A stretch of 64,000 nucleotides of DNA, from positions 2,790,001 to 2,854,000 of the forward strand of contig JACKLI010000001.1 of NCBI GenBank assembly GCA_024235995.1. The letters run 5' to 3'. This DNA comes from Burkholderiaceae bacterium. GTDB taxonomy: Bacteria; Pseudomonadota; Gammaproteobacteria; Burkholderiales; Burkholderiaceae_C. A program made the position numbers and the translations under genes. Under the pieces are notes generated by a model, which searched no databases, had not been told where the DNA came from, and saw only the letters and a list, made by a program, of their open reading frames with translations. Positions 33,947 through 43,222 of the stretch are shown piece by piece. The first letter of the stretch is position 1. Each line of letters opens with the position of its first letter.

Positions 33947-35679
33947 AGAAAGTGCTGATCGCCAACCGGGGCGAAATCGCCGTGCGCATCGTCCGCGCCT
34001 GCCGCGACCACGGCCTGCGCAGCGTGGCCGTGTATGCCGACGACGACCTGGACGCCCTGCACGTGCGCATGGCCGACGAAGCCCACGCCCTGCACGGCCA
34101 GCGCCCGGCCGACACCTACCTCGACATCGGCAAGCTGATCGCCGTCGCACAAACGAGCGGCGCCGACGCCGTGCACCCCGGCTACGGCTTTCTGTCCGAA
34201 AACGCCGCCTTCGCCCAGGCCGTGATCGACGCAGGCCTGACCTGGATCGGCCCGCCGCCCGCCGCCATGGCCTTGCTGGGCGACAAGCTGAGCGCGCGCG
34301 CGCTGGCCCTGCGCGTGGGCGCGCCACTGGCCGCGGGCACCACCGAGCCGGTACGCGACGTGGCCGAGATCCACGCTTTTGCCCGCCAGCACGGCCTGCC
34401 GATGGCCATCAAGGCCGCGTATGGCGGCGGCGGGCGCGGGCTGAAGGTGGTGTGGCAGCTGGACGAGATCGACGAGCTGTTTGCCTCCGCCGTGCGCGAG
34501 GCCCAGGCCGCGTTCGGCCGCGGCGAATGCTTCGTCGAGCAGTTTCTGGACCAGCCGCGCCACATCGAGGCGCAGGTGCTGGCCGACGCCCACGGCAACG
34601 TGCGCGTGCTGGGCACGCGCGACTGCACGCTGCAGCGGCGCAACCAGAAGCTGGTGGAGGAAGCCCCCGCGCCCTTCCTCAGCGACGCGCAGCGCGCACG
34701 CATCCACCAGGCCGCCGTCGACATCTGCCGCGCCGCCGGCTACGTCAGCGCCGGCACGGTCGAGTTTCTGCTCAGCCAGAGCGGCGCGATCTCCTTCCTG
34801 GAGGTCAACACCCGCCTGCAGGTCGAGCACCCGGTGACCGAGGAAACCACCGGCTTCGACCTGGTGCGCGAGCAGTTCCGTGTGGCCGAGGGCGCGCGGC
34901 TCGATGCCGGCGACGTGCCCGCCCCGCACGGCCACGCCTTCGAGTTCCGCATCAACGCCGAGGACGTGGGCCGCGGCTTTCTGCCCGCGCCCGGGCGCAT
35001 CACCCGCTTCGACACGCCCGGCGGCCCGGGCGTGCGCGTGGACAGCGGCGTGGCCGCCGGCTCTTTGGTGGCCGGCCAATTCGACTCCCTGCTGGCCAAG
35101 CTGATCGTGTGGGGCCCCACGCGCCAGGCCGCCATCGAGCGCGCGCGCCGCGCCCTGGCCGAATTCACCATCGAAGGCGTGCCCACCGTGTTGCCCTTTC
35201 ACCGCGCGGTGATGCAGCACGCCGACTTCACCAGCGATGACAAACTGGCCGTGCACACCCGCTGGATCGAAACCGATCTGGCGCGCCAGTGGCAGGCCGA
35301 GCCCGCTGCCCGGCCCGAGCCGCCCGCCACCGATGGATTGATGCGCACCGCCATCGAGATCGACGGCCGGCGCGTGCTGCTGGGCCTGCCCGCGCATCTG
35401 CTGGCGGGCCTGGCGGCGGCGCAGCCGGGCGGGGCCGCGGCGCCCGCCGATGCCACACCCGCCGCCGACGAGCACGCCGTCACCGCCCCCGCCGCCGGCA
35501 CCCTGCTGTCCTGGAAAGTGGCCGACGGCGCCGCCGTGCAGGCCGGCGATCTGGTGGCGGTGATGGAGGCGATGAAGATGGAAATGCAGGTGCACGCGCA
35601 CCGCGCGGGCCACATCCGGCAGCACACGCCTGCGGGCGGCTTTCAGGCCGCCGGAGCCACGCTGGCGCGGATCGAATAA
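33943..35679 (+). CDS. biotin carboxylase fused to a biotin carboxyl carrier domain
   Basis: 578 residues. Biotin carboxylase (MKKVLIANRGEIAVRIVRAC, ATP-grasp glycine loop AYGGGGRGLKV, catalytic EVNTRLQVEHPVTEETTGFD) and, at the end, a biotinyl domain with VMEAMKMEMQ, K545 being the biotin site. The start overlaps the stop of the PxpBC fusion. No carboxyltransferase gene of the acyl-CoA type is near; the AHS1-AHS2 fusion just upstream is the only candidate partner. Together they resemble the carboxylase part of urea amidolyase. Substrate unproven. Confidence 0.92.
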   Translation: MKKVLIANRGEIAVRIVRACRDHGLRSVAVYADDDLDALHVRMADEAHALHGQRPADTYLDIGKLIAVAQTSGADAVHPGYGFLSENAAFAQAVIDAGLTWIGPPPAAMALLGDKLSARALALRVGAPLAAGTTEPVRDVAEIHAFARQHGLPMAIKAAYGGGGRGLKVVWQLDEIDELFASAVREAQAAFGRGECFVEQFLDQPRHIEAQVLADAHGNVRVLGTRDCTLQRRNQKLVEEAPAPFLSDAQRARIHQAAVDICRAAGYVSAGTVEFLLSQSGAISFLEVNTRLQVEHPVTEETTGFDLVREQFRVAEGARLDAGDVPAPHGHAFEFRINAEDVGRGFLPAPGRITRFDTPGGPGVRVDSGVAAGSLVAGQFDSLLAKLIVWGPTRQAAIERARRALAEFTIEGVPTVLPFHRAVMQHADFTSDDKLAVHTRWIETDLARQWQAEPAARPEPPATDGLMRTAIEIDGRRVLLGLPAHLLAGLAAAQPGGAAAPADATPAADEHAVTAPAAGTLLSWKVADGAAVQAGDLVAVMEAMKMEMQVHAHRAGHIRQHTPAGGFQAAGATLARIE

Positions 35680-35687
35680 CCACGCCC

Positions 35688-38219
35688 ATGGACGAGCTCA
35701 CCGTCCATTCAGGCCTGAGCCACGGCGAAGCGGCCACACGGCTGGCGCGCTACGGCCCCAACCAGCTCAAGTCCCGGCCCCAGGCCATGCTGGGGCAGTT
35801 GCTGGCGCGCTTTCTCAACCCGCTGGTGCTGATCCTGCTGGCGGCCAGCGCCGTCTCGGCCCTGACGGGGGACACGGCCAGCGCATCGATCATCGGCGTG
35901 ATCGTCGCGCTCTCGGTGCTGCTCGACTTCGCGCAGGAATACCGCGCCGGCCAGGCTGCGCAAAAGCTGGCGCAGCAGGTCGCCCTGACGGCGCTCGTGC
36001 TGCGCGACGGCCAGCCGGTGCAAAGGCCGGCCGCCGAGCTGGTGCCCGGCGACGTGGTGCTGCTGTCGGCCGGCAGCCTGATCCCGGCCGACGCGCAGTT
36101 GCTGCAGGCGCAGGACTTCTTCGTCAACCAGGCGCTGCTGACGGGCGAGCCCTACCCCGTCGAGCGCCACGCCGCCGCGCAGCCGCTGCCCGAGCACGGC
36201 GACTGGGACGCGGACGCGGCGGGCGCCCTGTTCATGGGCAGCACGGTGGTCAGCGGGTCGGCGCGCGCCCTGATCCGGCGCACCGGCCGGCACACCGCCA
36301 TCGGCCGGATCGCCGCCAGCCTGCAGCAGCCCGCGCCGCCCACCGCCTTCGAGCAGGGCACGCGCCAGTTCGGCCTGCTGATCATGCGCCTGACGCTGCT
36401 GCTGGTGCTGTTCACGCTGCTGGTCAACGCGGCGTTCCAGCGCCCGCTGCTCGAATCCTTTCTGTTTGCCGTGGCCCTGGCCGTGGGGCTGACGCCCGAG
36501 CTGCTGCCGATGGTGGTGTCCGTCACGCTGGCGCGCGGCGCGCTGCGCATGGCCCGAGCCAAGGTCATCGTCAAGCGCCTGTCGGCCATCCAGGACATGG
36601 GCGCGATGGACGTGCTGTGCACCGACAAGACCGGCACCCTGACCGAGGCGCGCATCCGGCTGGAGCGCCACGTGGACGCGCAGGGCCGCGACAGCGCGTG
36701 CGTGCTGGAGCTGGCCGGCATCAACAGCTTTTTCGAGAGCGGGCTGAAGAGCCCGATGGACGACGCCATCCTGGCGCACGAGCGGCTGGATTTGAGCGCA
36801 TGGAGCAAGATCGACGAAGTGCCGTTCGACTTCGAGCGGCGCCGCGTGTCGGTGCTGGTCGAGTGCGCCGGCGAGCGCCTGCTGGTCGTCAAGGGCGCGC
36901 CGGAGGACATGCTGGACCTGTGCACGCACTATCAGGGTGATAGCGATCAAGACAGTGCGCATGCGGGCGAGAGCCCGAAATTATTCGACGAAGCGGCCCG
37001 CACGCAGGTGCACGCATTGTTCGACAGCCTGGGCCAGGACGGCTTTCGCGTGCTGGCCATCGCCAGCAAGCGCGTGCCGGCCAGCCTGACGGACGCGGTG
37101 GTGGGCGACGAATGCGGGCTGGTGTTTGCCGGGTTTGCCGCCTTCCTCGATCCGCCCAAGGCCAGCGCGCGGGCGGCGCTGCAGGCGCTGGCCGCCAGCG
37201 GGGTGGCGGTCAAGATCGTCACCGGCGACAACCCGCTGGTCACGCGCCACGTCTGCGCCGAGCTGGGCATCGCCGTCACCGGCATGCTCACCGGCGCCGA
37301 GATCGCCGCCATGAACGACGACGCGCTGCGCGCGCGGGTGGAGCAGGCCAACCTGTTTTGCCGCGTCAACCCGCAGCAGAAGAACCGCGTGCTGCTGGCG
37401 CTGAAGGCGCGCGGCCACGTGGTGGGCTACCTGGGCGACGGCATCAACGACGCGCCCTCGCTGCACACCGCCGACGTCGGCATCTCGGTGCAGGGCGCGG
37501 TGGACGTGGCCAAGCAGGCCGCCGCGCTGATCCTGCTGCAAAACGACCTGGGCGTGCTGCACACCGGCATTCGCGAGGGCCGGCGCACCTTCGGCAACGT
37601 CATGAAGTACATCATGATGGCCACCAGCTCGAACTTCGGCAACATGTTCAGCATGGCGCTGGCAACGCTGCTGCTGCCCTTTCTGCCCATGCTGCCGCTG
37701 CAGATTTTGCTCAACAACTTCCTGTACGACGTGTCGGAGCTGGCGCTGCCGCTGGACAACGTGGACGAGGCCGACCTGGCGCGCCCGCAGCGCTGGGACA
37801 TGGGCTTCATCCGCGACTTCATGCTGCGCATCGGCCCCATCAGCTCGGTGTTCGACCTGCTGACCTTCTTCATCCTGCTGGGCGTGCTGCACGCCGGCGC
37901 GCCCGAGTTCCACACCGGCTGGTTCGTCGAGTCGCTGGCCACGCAGGTGCTGGTGATCTTCGTCATCCGCACGCGCGGCAACCCGCTGCGCAGCCGCCCC
38001 AACCGCTGGCTGGCGCTGACCTCGCTGGGTGTGGTGGCCGTGGCGGTGGCGCTGCCCTTCACGCCGCTGGCCCCGCTGCTGGGCTTCACGCCGCTGCCGG
38101 CCGGGTTCTTTGCGCTGCTGCTGGCGCTGGTGGCCGCCTACCTGGCCCTGGTGGAGGCGTTCAAGCGCCGGTTCTACCGCCGCTGGGCCGCGCGCGCGGC
38201 CGGGGCCGGCACCGCGTAG
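35688..38219 (+). CDS. magnesium-type P-ATPase (MgtA/MgtB-like cation ATPase)
   Basis: Membrane pump of 843 residues. P-type motifs: LTGEPYPVER (A domain), phosphorylated D313 in CTDKTGTLTE, KGAPEDML (nucleotide binding) and GDGINDAPSL (hinge), with a long helical C-terminus as in MgtA. The typical N-terminal lead is short. About residues 414-433 (QGDSDQDSAHAGESPKLFDE) fall in the nucleotide-binding domain and are encoded by a likely ATAGCT element copy. I start at the ATG at 35688. The 3' end overlaps the facing propeller gene by 46 bases. Confidence 0.9.
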   Translation: MDELTVHSGLSHGEAATRLARYGPNQLKSRPQAMLGQLLARFLNPLVLILLAASAVSALTGDTASASIIGVIVALSVLLDFAQEYRAGQAAQKLAQQVALTALVLRDGQPVQRPAAELVPGDVVLLSAGSLIPADAQLLQAQDFFVNQALLTGEPYPVERHAAAQPLPEHGDWDADAAGALFMGSTVVSGSARALIRRTGRHTAIGRIAASLQQPAPPTAFEQGTRQFGLLIMRLTLLLVLFTLLVNAAFQRPLLESFLFAVALAVGLTPELLPMVVSVTLARGALRMARAKVIVKRLSAIQDMGAMDVLCTDKTGTLTEARIRLERHVDAQGRDSACVLELAGINSFFESGLKSPMDDAILAHERLDLSAWSKIDEVPFDFERRRVSVLVECAGERLLVVKGAPEDMLDLCTHYQGDSDQDSAHAGESPKLFDEAARTQVHALFDSLGQDGFRVLAIASKRVPASLTDAVVGDECGLVFAGFAAFLDPPKASARAALQALAASGVAVKIVTGDNPLVTRHVCAELGIAVTGMLTGAEIAAMNDDALRARVEQANLFCRVNPQQKNRVLLALKARGHVVGYLGDGINDAPSLHTADVGISVQGAVDVAKQAAALILLQNDLGVLHTGIREGRRTFGNVMKYIMMATSSNFGNMFSMALATLLLPFLPMLPLQILLNNFLYDVSELALPLDNVDEADLARPQRWDMGFIRDFMLRIGPISSVFDLLTFFILLGVLHAGAPEFHTGWFVESLATQVLVIFVIRTRGNPLRSRPNRWLALTSLGVVAVAVALPFTPLAPLLGFTPLPAGFFALLLALVAAYLALVEAFKRRFYRRWAARAAGAGTA
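36928..36984 (+). repeat. ATAGCT-type element inside the P-ATPase gene
   Basis: ACTATCAGGGTGATAGC on the left and GCGGGCGAGAGCCC on the right fit the element layout; the middle is divergent. In frame, it adds a polar loop to the nucleotide-binding domain. Confidence 0.45.
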
Positions 38220-39418
38220 AGACCCACCGGGCGCTCCAGCGCAATGCGCGCGACCGGGCTGAACGTGGCCGCGTCATACACCAGCAAGGCCCCTTCATCC
38301 GCCTGCGCGATCGTCAGCGCCCAGCGCCCGTCGTGCGTGAACTGCACCGGCCCCAGCCGCGCATGGGCCGGCCCGCGCACCTGGGCCACGGCCGCCAGCG
38401 TGTGCTGATCGAACACGGCGAGCGCATCGCCGGCATCGACCCAGACGTAGGGCGAGCCCGGCTGGCTGCGCACCGCTTGGCCGGGCCCGGGCGTGGCCAG
38501 GCTGGCCAGCGGCCGCCAGGTCTTGGCGTCGATCACGCTGACCAGGCCCTGCCGGCCATTGGGCATGGCCAGCACCGGCGCGCCCTGCCGCTCGAAGACC
38601 AGGCCGCCGGCCGGGTTGGGCGCGCCAGCGATCGGCAGGCGGGCGATGGCACGCCGCACGTCCAGGTTGACCACCACCGCGCGCGCCGCGCCGTCCGCGT
38701 CATTCGCGTCGGGCGCCGTCGCGCCGACCACATAGGCGGCGTTGGGGCCGCTGGCCAGAGCGCCCAGCGGCGCGTCCAGCGGCGTGCGGCGCACGTTGTG
38801 GTAGCCCGGCCGGGCGATCGCCTCGCCCATCTGGTAGTCGTGCACCAGGCCGTCGTAGATCGGCGGCGCCTGGGGGTCGTAGCTGATCTCCCACAGCTCG
38901 GCAATGTCCTGCAGCGCGACGACGAAGCTGCGGCGCGCCGCCACGTCCAGCACGCCGGCCACGCGCGAGTCGCGCTGGCCGTCCAGCGTCTGCGCGGCCA
39001 GGGTCTTGACGGGCTGCAGCTCGGCATCCAGCAGCACCGCCGTGCGGGGCGCCGCGTTGCCCGCCAGCAGCCAGCGGCCGTCGCCGCTGAGCACGATGGC
39101 CCGCAAGTCGATACCCACGCGCGCCTGGGCCGCCACGCGCAGCGGCCACAGCCCGAGCTTGACGACCCAGCCGTCCGCCGTGGCAAAAAAGGCATGGCGG
39201 CCGTCCGGCGCAAACTGCGGCGCGCCCTGCAGCGCGTGGTCGCTGTCGATGCGCTCCGTCACCGCGCGGCGCTCGGCGTCGAACAGGCTCAGCCGGTGGC
39301 CGCCGGCCTCGACCAGGAGGAACATGTCCCGCCCGTCGACGAGCGATGCCGGCTGCGCCAGCGCGCCCAGCGGGTACAGCAGCGCCGCAAGCAGCAGCAG
39401 GAGCCAGGCGCGGATCAT
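38174..39418 (-). CDS. secreted beta-propeller protein of the cytochrome d1 type
   Basis: 414 residues. The signal peptide MIRAWLLLLLAALLYPLGAL ends at AQ. The rest is a series of propeller blades (VSVIDAKTWRPLASLATPGP, QFTHDGRWALTIAQADEGAL) that resemble the d1-haem domain of NirS or the related NirF/NirN, but no CxxCH haem site is present. It could be a d1-haem protein or a plain propeller. nirS is at 51018-52760 in the same window. I start at the ATG at 39418; the upstream frame enters palindrome sequence. Confidence 0.65.
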   Translation of the reverse strand: MIRAWLLLLLAALLYPLGALAQPASLVDGRDMFLLVEAGGHRLSLFDAERRAVTERIDSDHALQGAPQFAPDGRHAFFATADGWVVKLGLWPLRVAAQARVGIDLRAIVLSGDGRWLLAGNAAPRTAVLLDAELQPVKTLAAQTLDGQRDSRVAGVLDVAARRSFVVALQDIAELWEISYDPQAPPIYDGLVHDYQMGEAIARPGYHNVRRTPLDAPLGALASGPNAAYVVGATAPDANDADGAARAVVVNLDVRRAIARLPIAGAPNPAGGLVFERQGAPVLAMPNGRQGLVSVIDAKTWRPLASLATPGPGQAVRSQPGSPYVWVDAGDALAVFDQHTLAAVAQVRGPAHARLGPVQFTHDGRWALTIAQADEGALLVYDAATFSPVARIALERPVGLYAVPAPAARAAQRR

Positions 39419-39438
39419 TTCATGCGCTCGCCGCTGGC

Positions 39439-40184
39439 GCTTCAGGCGCCTGCTGGCCGGGATGTGCGCCCGGCAGCGCACTTACTTTCTTTTGCGTCGC
39501 CAAAAGAAAGTAAGCAAAGGTCGGTATCGGGGTTCGCTCACTTCGCGCAGCGAAGTTACGCGAACACAAAAGGCGACCCCACTGGCCGTGTCCCTTCGCT
39601 TCGCTGCGGGCAACCTGCGATGCTCGGGCGCGGGGCGGTGCTGCGGAACTCGCTGCGCGCTGGCGCACTTCGCTCAGACAACCGCAGCAAGTCAGAGCAC
39701 GAAGCATGGGCATGCTGCGCTGCCCATGCCCGCCCCACGCCCTGCGCTTCTCGGCACGGCCAGAGGGGTGGGAGAACCCCATTCGGGCCATCGCTGCGCT
39801 CGGCCTCGACAAACAGCGAAACCGGGGTCGAGCGCAGCGATGGCCCGTGTGGTTTTCAACCCCCTGTGGCTGCGCCTGCGGCGCAGCGTTTGCGGGGTGG
39901 CGCGTGCACCGCAGGATGCACGCGTTCGTGCTCTGACTCGCGGGGGTTGTCTGAGCGAAGCACCTTGGCGCGTAGCGAGTTCCACCGCGCACCCCGCAAA
40001 CGCTGTGACGCAGGTTTGCCCCGGAGCGAAGCGCAGGGGTCGCAGACTTGGGGTCGCCTTTTGTGTTCGCGTAACTTCGCTGCGCGAAGTGAGCGAACCC
40101 CGATACCGACCTTTGCCTACTTTCTTTTGGCGACGCAAAAGAAAGTAGGTGCGCCGCCGGGCGCATATCCCGGCCAGCTGAAGC
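39439..40184. repeat. giant imperfect palindrome of about 745 bp
   Basis: Arms 39476-39580 and 40050-40154 are 105-bp inverted repeats with only two mismatches by eye. Extensions (39453 on, 40177 back) and a central pair (GGGCCATCGCTGCGCTCG at 39785-39802 with its exact complement at 39829-39846) share the same centre near 39815. Each outer arm holds its own 34-nt hairpin (39481-39514 and 40116-40149; 14-bp perfect stems). It fills all but some 75 bases of the gap between the propeller gene and lolD. Long reading frames across it are by-products. No transposase. Confidence 0.9.
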
Positions 40185-40240
40185 ATCCAAAGCCAAACAA
40201 CGCATCAAACAACAGCGGCACAACCAACGCCGGCCGCCTC

Positions 40241-40940
<700 letters not shown>

Positions 40941-40948
<8 letters not shown>

Positions 40949-42209
40949 AGCGAAGCGCCTCAGCCGGATTGACGCGGCTGGCGCGCCAGCTCGGATAGAT
41001 CGTCGCCACGAAGGACAGCAGCAGCGAGATCAGCGCGATCGGCACGATGTCGCCGGCCTGCGGATCGCTGGGCATCTTGCTGATCAGGTACACGTCCTTG
41101 GGCAGAAAGCTGGCGTGAAACAGCCGCTCCAGAAAGGGCACGATGACGTCGATGTTGAAGGCGATCAGCAGCCCCAGAGCCAGGCCGGCCAGCGTGCCGA
41201 TCACACCCACCAGCGCGCCCTGCACGATAAAAATTTTCATGATGCTGGCCGGACTGGCGCCCAGCGTGCGCAGGATGGCGATGTCGGCGCGCTTGTCCTG
41301 CACCGTCATCACCAGGGTGCTGACCAGGTTGAAGGCGGCCACCGCCACGATCAGCGTGAGGATGATGAACATCATGCGTTTTTCCAGCTGCACGGCCGAG
41401 AACCAGGTGCGGTTCTGGCGCGTCCAGTCCAGGATCAGCAGGTTGCCGCTCAGGCTGGCCGCCAGCTGGTCGGCCACGGCGCGCGCCTGGTCCTTGTCGC
41501 GCAGCTTCAGGCGCACGCCGGTGGGGCCTTCCAGGCGGAAGATGCGCTCGGCGTCCTCGATGTTGAGCATGGCCAGCGCCGAGTCGTACTCGTAGTGGCC
41601 GCTGCTGAAGGTGCCCAGCACCGTCATCTGCTTCAGGCGCGGCACCACGCCCGCGGGCGTGACCTGGCCGCTGGGCGCGATCAGCGTCACCGTGTCGCCC
41701 GTCATCACGCCCAGCTTGCGCGCCAGGTCGTTGCCCAGCAGGATGCCGAAGCTGCCTGGCGTGAGCCGGGGCAGCAGCGTGTCCTTGATCTGCGCCGCCA
41801 CCTCGGTCACCTGCGGCTCCAGCGCGGGGTCGATGCCGCGCACCATCACGCCCTGCATGGCCTCGCCGCGTGCCAGCAGGCCCTGCGCACCCACGTAGGG
41901 CGCGGCGCCGACCACCTGCGGGTTCTTGCGCACCTCGGCCAGGGTCAGCGCCGGCTCCAGCAGCGCGCCGCCGTCGGGGGCGAACACCTCCACGTCGGAG
42001 ATGATGCTGAGCATGCGGTCGGTCACGTCCTTGCGAAAGCCGTTCATCACCGACAGCACCACGATCAGCGCCGCCACGCCCAGGGCAATGCCCAGCATCG
42101 ACGCGCCCGAGATGAAGGAGATGAAGCCGTTGCGCCGCGCCGCACGCCCGGCGCGGGTGTAGCGCCAGCCCAGCAGGGTTTCAAACGACAGGCGATCGGC
42201 AAGAGACAT
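40941..42209 (-). CDS. lipoprotein-releasing ABC transporter permease (LolC/LolE family)
   Basis: 422 residues: helix near residues 22-50 (GFISFISGASMLGIALGVAA), a large periplasmic domain, then three helices at the C-terminus, the FtsX-like arrangement (DKRADIAILRTLGASPASIM is typical). It works with LolD, encoded next with an 8-base overlap. Only one permease gene is seen, as in bacteria with a single LolF/LolC-type subunit. Its 5' side faces the gene upstream of recJ. Confidence 0.92.
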
Positions 42210-42274
42210 CGGGCAAGGTGGTGAATCCGCCGCGAGCGGCGGCCCGGCATTGTGGCATCCCGGACAATCGGGGC

Positions 42275-43222
42275 ATGCCTGCCACCGCCGAGCCGCTGCA
42301 CCTGCTGATCGCCGACACCGCCCTGCCCCCAGGCGCCCCCGCCGGGTCGCTGCCCGAACTGCCCCCGCTGCCCCATCTGCAGGCCCTGCTGGCCCGCATG
42401 CGCCTGCAGGCCACGCTCGAGGTGGACGAGGACAGCCCGGCCACCCCCTTCGAGCAGGCGCTGGCGCGCGCCCACGGCCTGCCCGGCGAGCCCGGCCGCG
42501 TCGCCTGGGCGGCGTTCGACACCGGCACCGTGGGCGCGCCCTGCGCCTGGCTGCGGCCCTGCCACTGGCAGGTGGGCATGGACCAGGTCAGCCTGCTGGA
42601 GCCCGGCGAGCTGGCGCTGGGCGAGGCCGAGTCGCGCGCCCTGCTGGCCGCGCTGCAGCCGCTGCTGCAGGACGAAGGCCTCACGCTGCGCTACGTCGCG
42701 CCCGACCGCTGGCTGGCCCAGGGCGAGCTGCTGCGCGGACTGAGCACGGCGTCGATGGCGCGCGCGCTGCAGCAGCCGCTGACGCCCGAGCTGCTGACGG
42801 CCGCGCCCGACGCCGCGCAGGGCACGCGCCTGCGCCGCCTGCAGGGCGAGCTGGAGATGCTGCTGTACCAGCAGCCCGTCAACGACGCCCGCGAGGCGGC
42901 GCGGCGCTACCCGGTCAACGCCGTGTGGATCGAAGGCGCCGGCGTGCTGGACGCCCCCGTGCCACCCAGGCCCGGCGTGCGCACCGACACCCGCCTGCAG
43001 GCGCCGCCGGCCAGCACCGCCGACTACGTCCGCGCCTGGCAGGCCCTCGACGGCGAGGCGCTGGCGCCGCTGCGGGCCGCGCAGCGCGCCGGCGCAAAGG
43101 TAGCGCTGACGCTGTGCGGCGCGCGCCGCGCGCTCACGCTGGCCAGCGTGCACGGTCTGATACCGAGCTTTTTGAACAAAATGCACCCCTTGCGCGCGTC
43201 CCATCTGCGCAACCAGCTATGA
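42275..43222 (+). CDS. conserved protein of the type found upstream of recJ (RpfE-like)
   Basis: 315 residues, cytosolic, no membrane segment. Conserved-looking blocks are GEPGRVAWAAFDTGT, CHWQVGMDQVSLLEP, LRYVAPDRWLAQGELLRGLS and ARRYPVNAVWIEGAG. In Xanthomonas and many betaproteobacteria a similar gene, called rpfE-like or annotated as a phosphoglycerate mutase-like regulator, precedes recJ. GACAAT (42263-42268) lies 6 bases before the ATG. The stop overlaps the recJ start. Function not established. Confidence 0.72.
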   Translation: MPATAEPLHLLIADTALPPGAPAGSLPELPPLPHLQALLARMRLQATLEVDEDSPATPFEQALARAHGLPGEPGRVAWAAFDTGTVGAPCAWLRPCHWQVGMDQVSLLEPGELALGEAESRALLAALQPLLQDEGLTLRYVAPDRWLAQGELLRGLSTASMARALQQPLTPELLTAAPDAAQGTRLRRLQGELEMLLYQQPVNDAREAARRYPVNAVWIEGAGVLDAPVPPRPGVRTDTRLQAPPASTADYVRAWQALDGEALAPLRAAQRAGAKVALTLCGARRALTLASVHGLIPSFLNKMHPLRASHLRNQL

